Part shown: positions 12,280-24,379 of the stretch, one piece after another
Numbering within the stretch: the first letter of the stretch is position 1
How the letters are laid out: each line of letters opens with the position of its first letter
Origin: Gnetum montanum
Lineage: Eukaryota > Streptophyta > Gnetopsida > Gnetales > Gnetaceae
Assembly (NCBI GenBank): GCA_015680685.1
Contig: MNCI01029392.1
Span: 1-64,000 of the forward strand
DNA length: 64,000 nt
Direction: 5' to 3'
Notes under the pieces: model-generated
What the model saw: only the letters and a program-made list of their open reading frames with translations
Told to the model about the DNA's origin: nothing
The model's database searches: none
Position numbers and translations under genes: made by a program

Positions 12280-14482
12280 ATGGCAAGGAGTCAAGCCTTA
12301 CAGTCACCTCTAATAGAGCCTCAGAGCGAAGGTGAGGAAGATGACTTTGGAGCCTAATCTGCACATGAGGATTTGTACCATACCATCAGTCCCCACACTC
12401 ATACAAATCCATCATTCCAACCTTTTATTTGAATTTCATCAGTCATACCAACTTCCACGTCCACCCACTACATACCACAAGTACAAACCTATGGGGTACC
12501 TCTAACTACTTCAACACAACATGTTCAGGGTGTTACCTCACAAGCTGTGGTTGCGTATTGGGTCTCACCAGCTATTCAGCAGCATCAATCAACTTACTAC
12601 AGTATACCACAACCTGCAATCCCATCCTTGAATATTGTTCCATCACCACAACTGGCAATCCAATAGTATCCCTTGCCACAAACAATGCAACAATCGAATC
12701 ATTATCAATTCCAATTCACTCAACCCGCCGATCTGCCTATAGCCCAAGAGTCGGCAGACTTGAAGAAAATGATGCAATTGTTGACTGAAGAGGTACAACA
12801 TATTAAAAACAAAAACATTAAGGAAGTCAAGGTGCTAGATTTCTACCAAGATGATCCAATCCACCCTTCAGTTCCACCATTAACCCTGCCAAAGGAAATC
12901 TCATTACCTCAACTGACCAAGTACAATAGAGAGGGAGATACAAACACCCACCTAGTGACATTTTGACTAGAATGTCTACTACTTCAAGCCTGGACTCATG
13001 CAATTCTATGAGTATTTGCTATGTCCTTAATGGGAAAATCCTTAGACTGGTATCGTGCCTTACCCCGTAACTCCATATTCGCTCTAGAGGATTTGTTACA
13101 TCAGTTTGTCATCCACTTTAAATACAATCTAAAGCCTGAAGCCATGTTGGATAGCTTGATTCAGATTAAACAAGAACCATTAGAGCCAACACAGAAATTT
13201 ATCCAAAGATGGCGTGTAGCCTTGAATGAACTTCACGAGCCCATCCCTGAAACATATCTACTTACCATTCATAAGGTAGGTGTGAATGACTTTATTAAAT
13301 CAAAGCTTTACTATTCGAAAGCCCACACATTGAGCCAAGCATTTGCACAAATCAAAGACATAGAAGAGCTGGCACAATCAAGCAATGACCTGGCTTATCT
13401 AACCTACAGAAACCAACATGCTCACAAGAAAAACACAATAGTAGCAATGGTGACCACAAGCACCAAAGCAACCAATTGGGGCCCAACAGCTAAGCAACCC
13501 AAAGCCCTAGCTGACAAAGTTGCCAAATTTGGTGCCAACTCACCTACATTGTCAAGGGTCATCCAAAGCCCAACTTTTAGTGCAAGGACTGCTCAAAATA
13601 TATACCATTGTTGATGCAACCCTCTCAACTATTGGAGCAACTCCTCAAAGCCAAGTAAATCCGACACAAACACGTGTCGGAGATTACCCGCTAAAACATG
13701 ATAGGTACTACAAGTTACTAAGGAACCCCACCTTAGCAGTACCAAATGAGCCCCCGGTCCCACAAAATTTTAAACTAGACCAATATTTCCATTACCATCA
13801 AATGGCTGGTCATAGTACAGACAACTATCATGCTTTTCAAGATGACCTACAAAGAATGATAGAAGAAGGCCAACTAGTGATTGACACAGCAAGTCACTCC
13901 AACACAGAAGATGACCCCTATGTTATAAACTCAATTAGCATAGGTAGCAAGCTCAAACCTGTACAACAACCTTTCGTAATCCGTGTGCCTCCTAACAAGG
14001 CAAAGGTCCCCATAGCCTCCACAATAAAGAACCCTTCCTTTTTTATCAAGGTGCCACCTCATGCACCTACCACATCCTTTGCATCCAAAAAGATGTTAAA
14101 CTACCAATCGTCCACTAAGACGTTAAACTTGCATGATGCAGCAGCAAAAACCGCTAAACAACCTTTCGTCAGCAAGGTGCCACAATGAGCTGGCCGCATA
14201 ACAACAACTCCTAAGCCACCCTTTGTCATAAGGGTGCCACAACATGATGATCTATCACTTACTCAAAGCCCAATAGTGGGCAACATCTCAATCCATTCTC
14301 CCTCAAGGGTCAACCCCACTAGCAACCTGGGTAGGCCCACCAAATGGCAATGCAAGAGGAAAAACGAGTACCTCGCAACCCTTATGGCTAAAGCAAAGGC
14401 TATAACTAGCAAACAACAACTGAAAACTGGGACCCCTATCCCCAAACAAGCTAAGAAAACCAAGCCCAAGTCCCCTTCGTAA
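12280..14482 (+). pseudogene. gag: gag polyprotein of unit B, broken
   Basis: Counterpart of the unit A gag, offset by 7009 bp, starting at the ATG at 12280. The same capsid blocks are present (LDWYRALPRNS near 13045, QKFIQRW near 13195). A stop precedes the core near 13009 and the frame changes near 13600. The knuckle-like segment at 13785-13835 has lost its first Cys (FHYHQMAGH) as well as the last. The P-F-x-[IS]-[RK]-V-P tail repeats appear at about 13970, 14040, 14160 and 14220. The two gags share most residues in the core by eye, so the duplication is younger than the divergence from C-E. Confidence 0.85.
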
Positions 14483-14574
14483 GAGATCCATCTCCCAAGC
14501 CACATGGAGGAAGTCAAAGCCAACACAATGGCTAATAACAAGGATTTCGTAGCTACATTAACCCAAGTAAAAAA

Positions 14575-16905
14575 ATGGTCAAGCAAAAGAACACAACGTT
14601 CAACTTGTATGACTTGGTCACGACTTCATCTGATCACTGCCATGTAGTGGCAGAGATCTTAGCCTCCATTCCTATTATGGAGGATATCCCTACAAATGAG
14701 GCATCCATCCGTGCAACAATGTTACCCCCTACACCACTAGAATTGGATTCAGCAACCTTAGCCTTTGCAATGATGCAATCAAAGTCAACCTCGCATGAGG
14801 GGAGGTCACTACAGCTCCACTATCCATTAGCATTCTTGTCGAGTAGTGCATCATCTGTAGAGTGCACATAGATAATGGTGTAGTGACAAACATAGTTCTG
14901 CACTCTGTTATCAACAAGCTAGCTTTGGTTGATGAAATCAGGCCAACCGAAACCACATGTCTAAAGTCCTTCAATGGATTGAAACATAGTGAAAATTTTG
15001 GGGCCTCAACGGTTCAGCAAAATCTCATGACTCAGGTGAAGATTTGCGATAAGACGTGGCCTGGCAAGTTCCCTTTTCAGTTAAGGGTTTCCTCTGCCAT
15101 GATACACAGCGCAACGTAATGAATTCCAAAGGACAAAGCAAGATCAGGGGTGCACAACGGAAAGCTTTCAAATTTGCAAGCTTTCTATGTTATGTTACAA
15201 AAATATTAACTTTTGGCATATTATGCTACATTATGCAACATAGCATAACATCGTATTACACAGCGTAATTTTAAAAGGCAGTTCATTGCAACAACAGAAA
15301 TGACAAGATTCGAGACTTTAATGGCCTAGCAAAATCTCAAGGCTTAAGCAACGATCTGGAACATGTTGTACATTTCAGCAAGTTTTTTTTTTGGCTAAAG
15401 GTCTATTAGGCTATATTACGTAGTGTAATGTAATAAACCCCAAAAGGATTGATTAGAAGTAAAGGAAGCATGGCTACAAAACTTCAATTTTATGCAGTTT
15501 CGCTATTTTAGGCTGAATTATGCTATGCAGTGTAATTTAGTATAATGTAGCATAATGCAAGCAATGATACAACACAATTCAGACATCAGCAGTTCATATG
15601 TCACAATATGCTCTCTAGCGTATTGCAACGTAATCAAAGAACAGTTTGTTGTCAAAGCTCCTACAAAAGTGGTTTACGATGCATTACACTTCAGAGTGCA
15701 ATACAGTATGGCATCGCAAGCTTCAAAAACAAGCACACCAAGACAACAGCATCTTGTAGGTTCCAGACACATGTCATCTAAACTGCGTTCTTCTCCTGAC
15801 TGTAACCTTATAAATATTCCAGTTGACCAAGATCAAAGGGTTTGCAAAAATTCTCCTAAGATTGACAAATTTTCTCTGTGAAAGATTTTCTTTCCATTGG
15901 CAATTGTTGACAACTTTTGGCGAAGATTGACAAAGAACAAAAGGAGGATCAGTGATCGTAAGAACATCGAAGGTGATTGGCAAGAATCCTTGATCAAAAA
16001 AAGCCGATTAACAGATATTCTACTTTGGATCTGACCTCCTTGTACCCAGATTGGCTAGAACAAGGTAGATCAACCTTTTCTTTCTTTGTCTTTAAATAGC
16101 TTTCTTATTCTTGGCACGTGCTTGTCCTAAATCGAAGTCTACCTATAATTGTTGTATTCAATATATTTTGTTCATGAGTTGAATCCCAAATCTTGGGATT
16201 GCCCACATTCTAAATCTAATCTCTTGTGCCCTATCTATATGAATCTTGCAAATCTTTTTAAATTAATTACATCATTTTCAATTACCTTTGAAGTTCACAA
16301 TATTATATCTTCTCATAAAGAATCATCATTTTGTCATCCAAATATCAAAAAAAAATTTCTGATCAAATAAGTCCCTGTATGATCGACAAGACCGTTCAGG
16401 GCACCTCGGATTCATTTTTTCTCCAGCATGGTCCTCGCATGGATTCGGGGTTAGACCTGTGTACACGGACTTTCATTTGGTATTTCTAGTGATCAACATT
16501 TTTCGTCGTTATGTGGATCACATGTCACAGTCAAAGGTATGATCAACCTAGCCTTTGTGGTGGGAGAGAAATTCCCCACTAGTGTGGATTTCATGGCCAT
16601 AGAGGAGATGCCAAGTTTCAACATGATTCTGGGCAGGCCATAGCTAGCCCAACTAAGGGCCATCACCTCTCCCATCCACTAGGAAATCCACCTTCCATAT
16701 GAAGGTGGTCAAATTATCATCCATGGTGATAACGCTTCCTCTTCGACTATCCATGACATAGACATGGCGCAAGTCTTGGAAGAAGAGTTTCTTAGTGATA
16801 CACCTATGGTAACAAACACAACACCTAAGGCTAACACACCTAAACGAATGGTTGAAGCCAACAGTCTTCAAGAGGATCTTGAGCCTTGCATGTCCCCTAA
16901 AACAT
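14575..16905 (+). pseudogene. pol: Aspartic protease region of unit B, split by the same solo LTR
   Basis: The active-site segment reads HIDNGVVTNI near 14867-14896, so D-D-G has become D-N-G. The frame is interrupted at 14980 by a solo LTR and resumes at about 16514 in the same codon as in unit A. A stop (TAG for TGG) lies within the GRPWLAQL block near 16641. The tail ends with CMSPKT near 16905. No RT follows. Confidence 0.8.
14980..16513 (+). mobile_element. Solo LTR in protease B (family S)
   Basis: It begins TGAAACATAG, ends TTATG (from TTACA), is flanked by TGGAT on both sides (14975-14979, 16514-16518), and is 1534 bp like the copy in unit A. TATAAATA lies at 15809-15816. Same site, same target duplication and same length show that the insertion was present before A and B were duplicated. 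Confidence 0.9.
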
Positions 16906-18200
16906 AAAACTACAAAAACACATGGCCCGAAAAGGCCTTAAACTAACTTACAGCCCGGATCGACGTAAAACTATCACTTTTCGCATTGCTTTTCTTTCAT
17001 TCATGCATTTCAACTCTATGTACAACAAGTGTTTCTTAATTTTCTTTTCTTTCTAATCAATTTTTACAGGATCTCATAGGCACACAGCATGACCAAGCAT
17101 GCAGCATCACACCTTACACAAGCAAGGTAAGCACCAAGTCTTGGCATCATGACTTAAAAATGATACCATAGAATAGTCCTGGCATTATGACTTAAAACTG
17201 ATATCACAGAACAATCCTGGGGTCATGAAAATAAATCGACACCATAGAGCTCTATCTGGTATGACACTAAACTACAGCATCTGTCTACCATGACATGAAA
17301 CTAACATCTAGAGTCCACCAAGACTATAAAATAGTTTTCCTTTTTACAGTCCTCTACGACTATAAACTAGCAGTGGACCATCTGCTATGATGCTACACTA
17401 GCATCTTCCTTGGGTCATGATTTTAAACTAGCACATCATAATCTACTAGGACTATAAACTATCACATCATAGTCTACCAAGACTTTAAACTGGGTTCATG
17501 GTCTACCAAGACGTTAAACTAGCATGTTGATGATCTGATTCGAGCACCCGCCATTGGTGAAACCCTTGGGAGCACTCATAGCATCATCGCCTCCCATCAT
17601 TTGGTGATCTTTTGGAGAACTCACTGTTAGTGTAGCTTTCAAAGGACTCACAACATCATCTCCTTGGCACCTTCACTGGCTTCCTGACCATTTGCAATCG
17701 GTGCAACATTTGACACGTTTGCAGCATCTTCGCATCCAACACCTGCAACATCTTTACATATGACATTTACATTTGGCATTTCATTTGTGGCTTTCTTGTC
17801 TTCTTGGAGTTGTGTTTTCAGGATGACATGCCTAAGGTGTTCATACATAGATGCACTTCATCATGACAACAAGGTATCACATTATTCCTGATGCACGTAA
17901 CTCGGTTAATCAATCCATTCATAAGTACATTCCCGACTCCCGATGCATCCCCTATTTCCCCACCATGTCCCAATTATCCTATTCAATTACACCCTTAGAT
18001 ACATTCCACTCAGTTCAAAACTCTTGATAATTAGTGGTAACATAAAACACAATACACAATGCATGATACAAAATGCAAACGCTTGAAAACAAGCACACCA
18101 TTGAAAGTAAGCTCTTTCAAAAAAACCAAAAAAAAAAAGAAAACACAAAAACAAAAAAAAATAATAACAAAATGGTCAAAGAGAAAAATGCATGAAAAAG
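16906..18200. repeat. Non-coding 3' region of unit B with short repeats
   Basis: This mirrors 9893-11190. It has about two GGCC-rich units near 16920-16970, imperfect TTAAACTAGCA repeats at 17140-17530, the small antisense frame at 17648-17848, and an A-rich stretch at 18118-18175. Homology to unit A stops at AAATGCATG near 18193. Confidence 0.6.
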
Positions 18201-18410
18201 GTCTTCATGACACCATTGACATCATAAACCAAAGACTATTGGCTATTCTCATACAAGCCCCAGGTAAGAAGGCAATTGTCTTGAAAAAATAGTTACACTC
18301 ATGTCTCAAAGAGATCATATTACACATTATCGCGTGGCTTTGGCTATTTACAACGGGCCCCATAAACACTCTACAAGAGTCCCATTTCTCCAAATAATGC
18401 ATGCCCTCTA
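18201..18410. other. Unit B sequence up to the element C insertion
   Basis: This 210-bp piece has no copy in unit A, where it is deleted. It continues at 36034 on the far side of element C. The last five bases, CTCTA (18406-18410), are the left copy of element C's target duplication. I see no coding capacity. Confidence 0.55.
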
Positions 18411-20044
18411 TGAAACACCTCAAAATTTGAAGACATCCTTGCTTCACCAGGTCTTTACAATTTGCGCAGTGTTACGGTAGTTCTTCAGGAAATGAATGCT
18501 CTGATTTTCAAACTGTCTGCTTCAGTAAGTTTTCTAAGTCAAGGTGTCTTGCTATTCTACACTACGCCATGTAGTGTAGAAAACTCTAGAAGACATTTGT
18601 AGAAGCATAGTGCTACACTATGGTGTGCTACCCAGCATAGCACAGCATAGCAAAAGCTGGACAACTAGTCCTCTCGCCCAACTTCAAGTCCTTCGGCAAT
18701 GTCTCCTTCCTCCAGAAAGCAGCGAACTCGGCAAAATCAAGTCATGTTTGCTGCTACTCTACGTTAAGCTACAAGGCACAGTGAGGCATACCAATTCTGC
18801 GAAAGTGACAGAAGGCAACTCAAAGGGCAGGATCAGCTAGTTTACAGGTTTCGCAGTGCAAAAGATGAAGTTTGCATATGGGAAATGTTTTTTGCGACTA
18901 AGGCCAGTTGCTATGCTACGATATGCTACGTAGCGTATCATAGCATAGTAAAAAATGCAACAAATAGTTAGCACACTCCAAAGGTTTCTAACGCATGAAA
19001 CAGGACACAATGCAAGTTTCTCGCTTCAAACTGGTGGCTACGCTATGCTACACTGCGTAGCATAGCACAACATAACAAAATGCTACGCCATGCCAAACAT
19101 GCTATGCTACAAAGCATGGCAAGACGTGGTGAGCAGTTACGCAACATTAATGCACCTCACCTAATTGCACTATTTCTCTAATAGCGTAATTATGATGCAA
19201 CAGGTTTGTAATTATAGCATGGCAGGCTTGCCCAATGGTCATGCAGGCACGTGTACCATAGACAAGTCAGCATAGGCCCAAGCCACGTGGCATCTAAACC
19301 ACATCTCTATCACGTCCTTCGTCCTATAAATACACCAATCAGCGATGCTTAAACTCTAGCTAGTTCATTCGAGCACTGCGACACTCTAAATTTTAAATTT
19401 TTTGGCACTCTGGCTCTCTTTTCATACTTTTGGTTCCGGTCTTCTGAGCAGTCTAGTTGGCTAAGGATTTTTTTAGCTGACGACCAAGCAAGATAGCACC
19501 GTAACCTCGAGCAATGTAAGCTTCCGTTTTCAACATTGTAAACAGTTAGCATTCTTAGTTGCCATTCTGTTCTAATCTTTCCTACCACCTTGGTAGCACT
19601 TCGCACTGTTAATGCCTGAGTCCACATTAAAGCACACAGCCGTCTCGCTCTACACATCTTGGTTACCCTCAGGATCTCTGTACTTCCTAGCGCTATCTAA
19701 CTGATTGTATCCATCTTAACAGAGTGAAGTTGTAGCTCCAAAGTGGTGCATTTTTCTAACTACATATTACTTTGTCTCCTACTTATTATTTTATTTTACA
19801 CTATTTTTTGCTTCTTTTACATTTAAGCATTATTTCACGCTATCATTTTTCATATTTTTTAAATCAGACATTGCAAAAGGTTATATAGACACCAACTAAG
19901 TCCCTGTATGATTGACCAGATTATTTAGGGCACCTCATTTCCATCCCATCTAGCATGGCCCTCATGCAGAAACGAGGTTAAGATTTTTAGCGGCCAATAG
20001 CCCCTCGGCATTTTTTCCAGCTGCTGACGTTTTCGGTTGCTACA
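18411..20044 (+). repeat. 5' LTR of element C
   Basis: It starts TGAAACACCT and ends GCTACA. Several palindromic segments built on GCTACGCTACGTAGCGTAGC occur at about 18560-18590, 18895-18950 and 19030-19120. The TATA box TATAAATA is at 19325-19332. The 3' partner is 34394-36028. Open frames inside it are not conserved as coding. Confidence 0.93.
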
Positions 20045-20051
20045 GTTTCTC

Positions 20052-20070
20052 TGGTGCTAGAAGGAGGGGC
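20052..20070 (+). other. Primer binding site, element C
   Basis: TGGTGCTAGAAGGAGGGGC starts seven bases after the LTR and shares the TAGAAGGAGGG core with the AB primer sites. tRNA identity unresolved. Confidence 0.65.
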
Positions 20071-20503
20071 TTTTGTTGCCCTTTCCGCGTGTCATGGTAG
20101 TCTTGTAAGCCTTCTACACCCTTATATGCATTAGAATAAATTTGACACCCTTTTGAGGTTTTTTATGTGTCGTGTGGTGTAGATCAGTCACCTTGATGGT
20201 TCCTCAGGAATCCTACAGAACATAAAGCCTCCAGTTGCTAGCTGACTTGCCTGTCTTACGGTAGTCTTGCATGCGTTTTGTATCCTATCGTGTACTAGTG
20301 TAAACATGACACCCTTTTGTAGTTGTGTATGCATCGTGTGGTACAGGTCGGTCACCTCAACAGCTCCTTGAGAGCCCTGCAATACATAAAGCCTCTTTTT
20401 GATTGCTTGCCAACTTTTTTGCTCTTCTCGTTTGCAAAACTATTTAGCTTTCTTGATTTCTTTACTTTTTTTCACATTTTCAAAACTGTCTAGCTTAGTA
20501 ATA
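20071..20503 (+). repeat. Leader of element C with 164-bp tandem repeat
   Basis: Two diverged units of about 164 bp carry a block reading roughly TGTGGTGTAGATCAGTCACC, then a TCCTCAGGAATCCT-type run, then ATAAAGCC. The blocks lie at about 20175-20230 and 20338-20395. The same repeat, with at least four units, forms the leader of element E (63480-64000). The open frame on the minus strand here is incidental. Confidence 0.6.
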
Positions 20504-23440
20504 ATGACTTTCGGAACTACTACTACTAACACATTCAACGTGGAGGTTCCCATCATGGTTCAAGACACCACTAGTGCCGAAGAACCACTGAACACAATGC
20601 TAGAAACACGATGATCCCTCAGGGTCCAAAATCAGGGACCTAAGGGCTTGGCCTAGCAACATGAGCACTATAACTTCCTCTGTGCAAAGGTTTAGGCAAA
20701 CCTACCTTTGGATGTACATGAATTTGAGGGAAAATGTAGCTTCTAGTTCACTTATTGCGACAAGAAGGAGTTTGTTACCACTCTCGGTGCTTCCATACCT
20801 TTAATAGAGACTAATTAAAGGCTTCTAGACCAACTAATCCAGTTGTCTATGCTTAGGGAGCAACAGGACACAACGTCTAACCAGGATTACGTCTTTCAAG
20901 ACGGATAGAAGGAACTTGATTCCCAATCTAAAGAGGGAGGTCCAACCAACCCCGTTCCTATCCCTCCTACCCAATCCTTCTGGGCCAACCCATTATTTTT
21001 CACCACTTGCTTTGTCATCATGCCTATGCTCCCATAACCTACAACTACAACCACAATGGGTAGCCATGTTACCTTCCTGGTGTATCAACGCCCTTATTCC
21101 CCTATTTCATTTATAGCAACTATGCCTTCGCAAACTATTCAGTAGTCCATTCCTATAGTGCATCACACACCAATCATGGCTACCCTACCACATATTCATG
21201 TTTTTCCTACTTCACAATCATATGAAACTTCTGTTTCAATTCCTACGTTCACATATGTTCCACCCACCACGACGAGCCTGGGCCCGTCCACGTGGTGGAC
21301 TCCATTCACTTCTTTGCCTATTCCACAACCTTTGTAGATGTCTCATTATGTTTACCCTTAGACCTACCAAACCCTGCAAATGGTACAACCTAACACGAGG
21401 CTATGATCTATTCCACTAGTGACACAAGCAATCTATCTGATGACTCAAATCATGGTTGCTTCTCCAACATCACCACCTACCGGGTGGTGGACAATGCAAG
21501 AAGCACCTTTTGCAGGGGCTACCCCAATGGTACTGCTGATGGGTCACAATGCCACCCCCGCCATTCCATAGGTGGGGCCTACCTCAGTAGTTCCCCAACT
21601 GCCTACACCGTTGCAGGGTTTGGATCAAGCATTCCAACTCATCCAGACCCTCACTGAGCAAATCAAATGCCTCAAGGCTGTCGGGTCCGACACGGTACAA
21701 GTCATGGACTTTTACCAGGATGACCCATCATCCCTGCAATCCTTGCTCTGATGTTACCCCTAGGGATGTCTCTCCCATAGTTCATGAAGTATAACAGGGA
21801 GGGAGACCCCAACGTGCATCTAGTTACCTTTAGGTCTGAGTCTCTCCTATTGCAATAATGTCCACACATGATTATTTATGTCTTTGCCATGTCCCTAGCT
21901 AGGAGAGCCTTGGATTGGTACTGTGCACATCCACACTCATCCATTTCAACTCTAGAAGATCTTCTGACCCAGTTCGTGATGTGCTTCAATTATAACTTGA
22001 AGCCAGAAATCATGCTGGACCAGTTGATGAGCGTAAAGTAGGAGCCTCTGGAACCAGTCCATAAGTTCATCTAGTGATGGAGCGTGATCCTTAATGAAAT
22101 CTATGAGCCCATCATGGAGGCCCACTTTAAAGGTGTAGTGAATGACTTTATCAAGTCTAAACTATACTACCTTGCCCCTCACACTCTTAGTCAAGCCTTT
22201 TCTTAGACTAAGAGTATACAAGATGTGGCCGAGGCAAGCAAAGACCTGGCCTACATTTCTTACAAAAATACCTTCACAAAGAAAGACAAGGGTAAGGCCC
22301 CAACGCCCATAGTGGTTGCTGTGGCAACCGAGGCCAAGCCCAAACCTAGTAACAACAGTAACAAGGACAACAAGAAACTAGTCGTACCTATAGCTAACCC
22401 CATGTCTAAGCAGGGCAACATGTCACAACCTCTAGTACCCACGCTTGATACATCTACGCAACCCAAATCAAACTTTGAGCATAAAGATCACTCAAAGTAC
22501 ACCGCACTACCTCTCAAGCCTTTGGAACTTCTGAAGCAACTACTGGCAGTAGGGCACATTCAACACAAGCAGATGTCGGAAGAAGTAAGTAGGAGACATC
22601 AATGTTATTGCGAGCTCCAAAGGAACCCCTCCTTGGCCCTACCCAATGAGCCTACAGTTTCTAAGGGTTTCCAGCTGGACAGGTTTTCTGACTACCACCA
22701 ATAGTGTGTTCACAACATGGATTACTATCTGGCGTTGCAGGATGACATCCAAAGGTTGATCGACCTAGGAAAAATGGTGTTGGATGAACACAACCCAATA
22801 CACCCTGAAAACCAATCTATGCATATCTAGATAGACCCCCTCAATGCCAACAATGTTGGTTACATCATCAATGCCATCAGCATTGATAGCAATCCTAGGC
22901 CACCCCAGCAGCCATTCATGGTTCGTGTGCCTCAATGTAGTGCACCAACACCATGAGCAGCTAATCAAAGCTCGTAATAACCATTCATCCTGAGAGTCCC
23001 TCCATGGGCATCCATCTCCATGTCACCTATTAGTGAAACTATGCTACTTCACCTGCTAACATCGTTACCTCCTTTCATCATTAGCGGGCTGACTCTTTTG
23101 AAAACCCCAACCCCGCAAAAGATAGCTGAAAAACCTTCTCGTCCTAAAAAATGAGAAGTGCATTTCGTAGGTGAGGTGTTAAAGGGGAATACCACCCATG
23201 GCATTCTCAAGCCTACGTATTTACCCTCTACGTCTACACCCTCATCACCAAAGACGAACATCACTATAACCACACAGTCCATGTCGCCCTGCCAAAAAGG
23301 GTCTAAACCTAGATCCGAAGTTGCCCCTCCTTGGGAAATTCATCTTCTAGGACACCAAAAAGTGGGGTGGCTAAGACATTTGGGATACCCTCACTCAGGG
23401 CAATCAAGCTCTAAAATAGAAAAACACTACACTGAGCCTG
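20504..23440 (+). pseudogene. gag: gag polyprotein of element C, broken
   Basis: The start is the ATG at 20504 (MTFGTTTTNTF), which matches the gag start of element E at 63383. A Pro/Thr/Gln-rich N-terminal region at 20900-21640 precedes the capsid-like part, where VMDFYQDDP lies near 21702 and ALDWYCAHPHSS near 21908. Stops include V-K-stop-E-P near 22039, F-I-stop-stop-W near 22073 and F-S-stop-T-K near 22203; comparison with element E shows these were CAG, CAG-CGA and CAG. The Lys-rich linker lies at 22270-22400 and a knuckle-like DYHQ-CVHNMDYY near 22690-22730. Tail motifs of the P-F-x-x-R-V-P type occur near 22910 and 22980. Confidence 0.82.
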
Positions 23441-23452
23441 TACAACCTGATC

Positions 23453-24291
23453 ATGACATTTGTCCCCCACCACGAGGCTCTGATCCACATGTTGATAGTA
23501 ATTTCGGTCAACAAAGACATGCCAGCAGAAGAGGAAGTGATCCACTTGATCATGCTTTCCTCTACACCCGTAGAGCCTGAGCCATCCCAATTGACTTTCA
23601 GCGACGATGCCATTAGGGAAGATCCTAAAAGGGGTTAGGTGACCATAACAACCCTTTTTATCATAATTCAGGTTAGCCAACACCAGATTCAAAGGGTACA
23701 CATTGATGATGGGGCTACCACGAATGTCATCCCCTTCCCTATTGTGGAAAAGCTGGACTTGGTCGACCAAATCAAACCCACAACGATGTCGTACCTAAGG
23801 TCATTCAACAGGGCACATGTCCTGGTGAAAGGCACAGTCTACATAGGCTTCGTAGTAGGGGACTAGTTTCCCACAAGTGAAACATTCATCGTGGTCAAGG
23901 AAATGCTTGGCTTCACCTGATCTTGGGGAGATCATGGTTAGCATAACTTAGGGTTTTCTCCTCACCCATACATCAGGAAATCCTCCTACCATACACAGGC
24001 AGGGAAGTGGTGATCCATGGTGATGAAGTAGTAGCACAAGCTATCAGTAACGTAGACATGGATAAGGGTTTAGAGGTCATAACCTCTGAGAATGAAACAC
24101 TTTCTTACGCACACGTTAACCATCCAATGAGAGAATCAGCTCAGCAAGCTGGTTACCTAAACGAAAGCACGTGGGTTGAGTTACCCTTCCAAGTGGGGGA
24201 CAACGATGTCAATGAGGGCCCTGACAAAACACCTCAGCCTTACATTCCGCTCAACCCACGATGGGTCAAGAAGCAGCTACGCATAACATAG
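23453..24291 (+). pseudogene. pol: Aspartic protease region of element C
   Basis: Linker sequence (MTFVPHHEALIHML) leads to the active-site motif HIDDGATTNVIP near 23701, again D-D-G. The frame is cut by a stop after VGD near 23863 and shifts near 23930, then continues as VIHGDEVVAQAISN. It ends with LNPRWVKKQLRIT and a stop at 24289-24291. D and E have the same C-terminal tail (ELPFQ...NPR), so this extension past the protease core is a family feature. The next 90 bp lead into the GGCC tandem repeat; no RT follows in this orientation until 29597. Confidence 0.82.
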
Positions 24292-24379
24292 CAACGCCAC
24301 TACTTCTTGCCCAATTGCCATCCCTTGTATGTTCACCGCTTTTTCCTTTGTTAACATACCATCCTTTTGGTATGCTACG

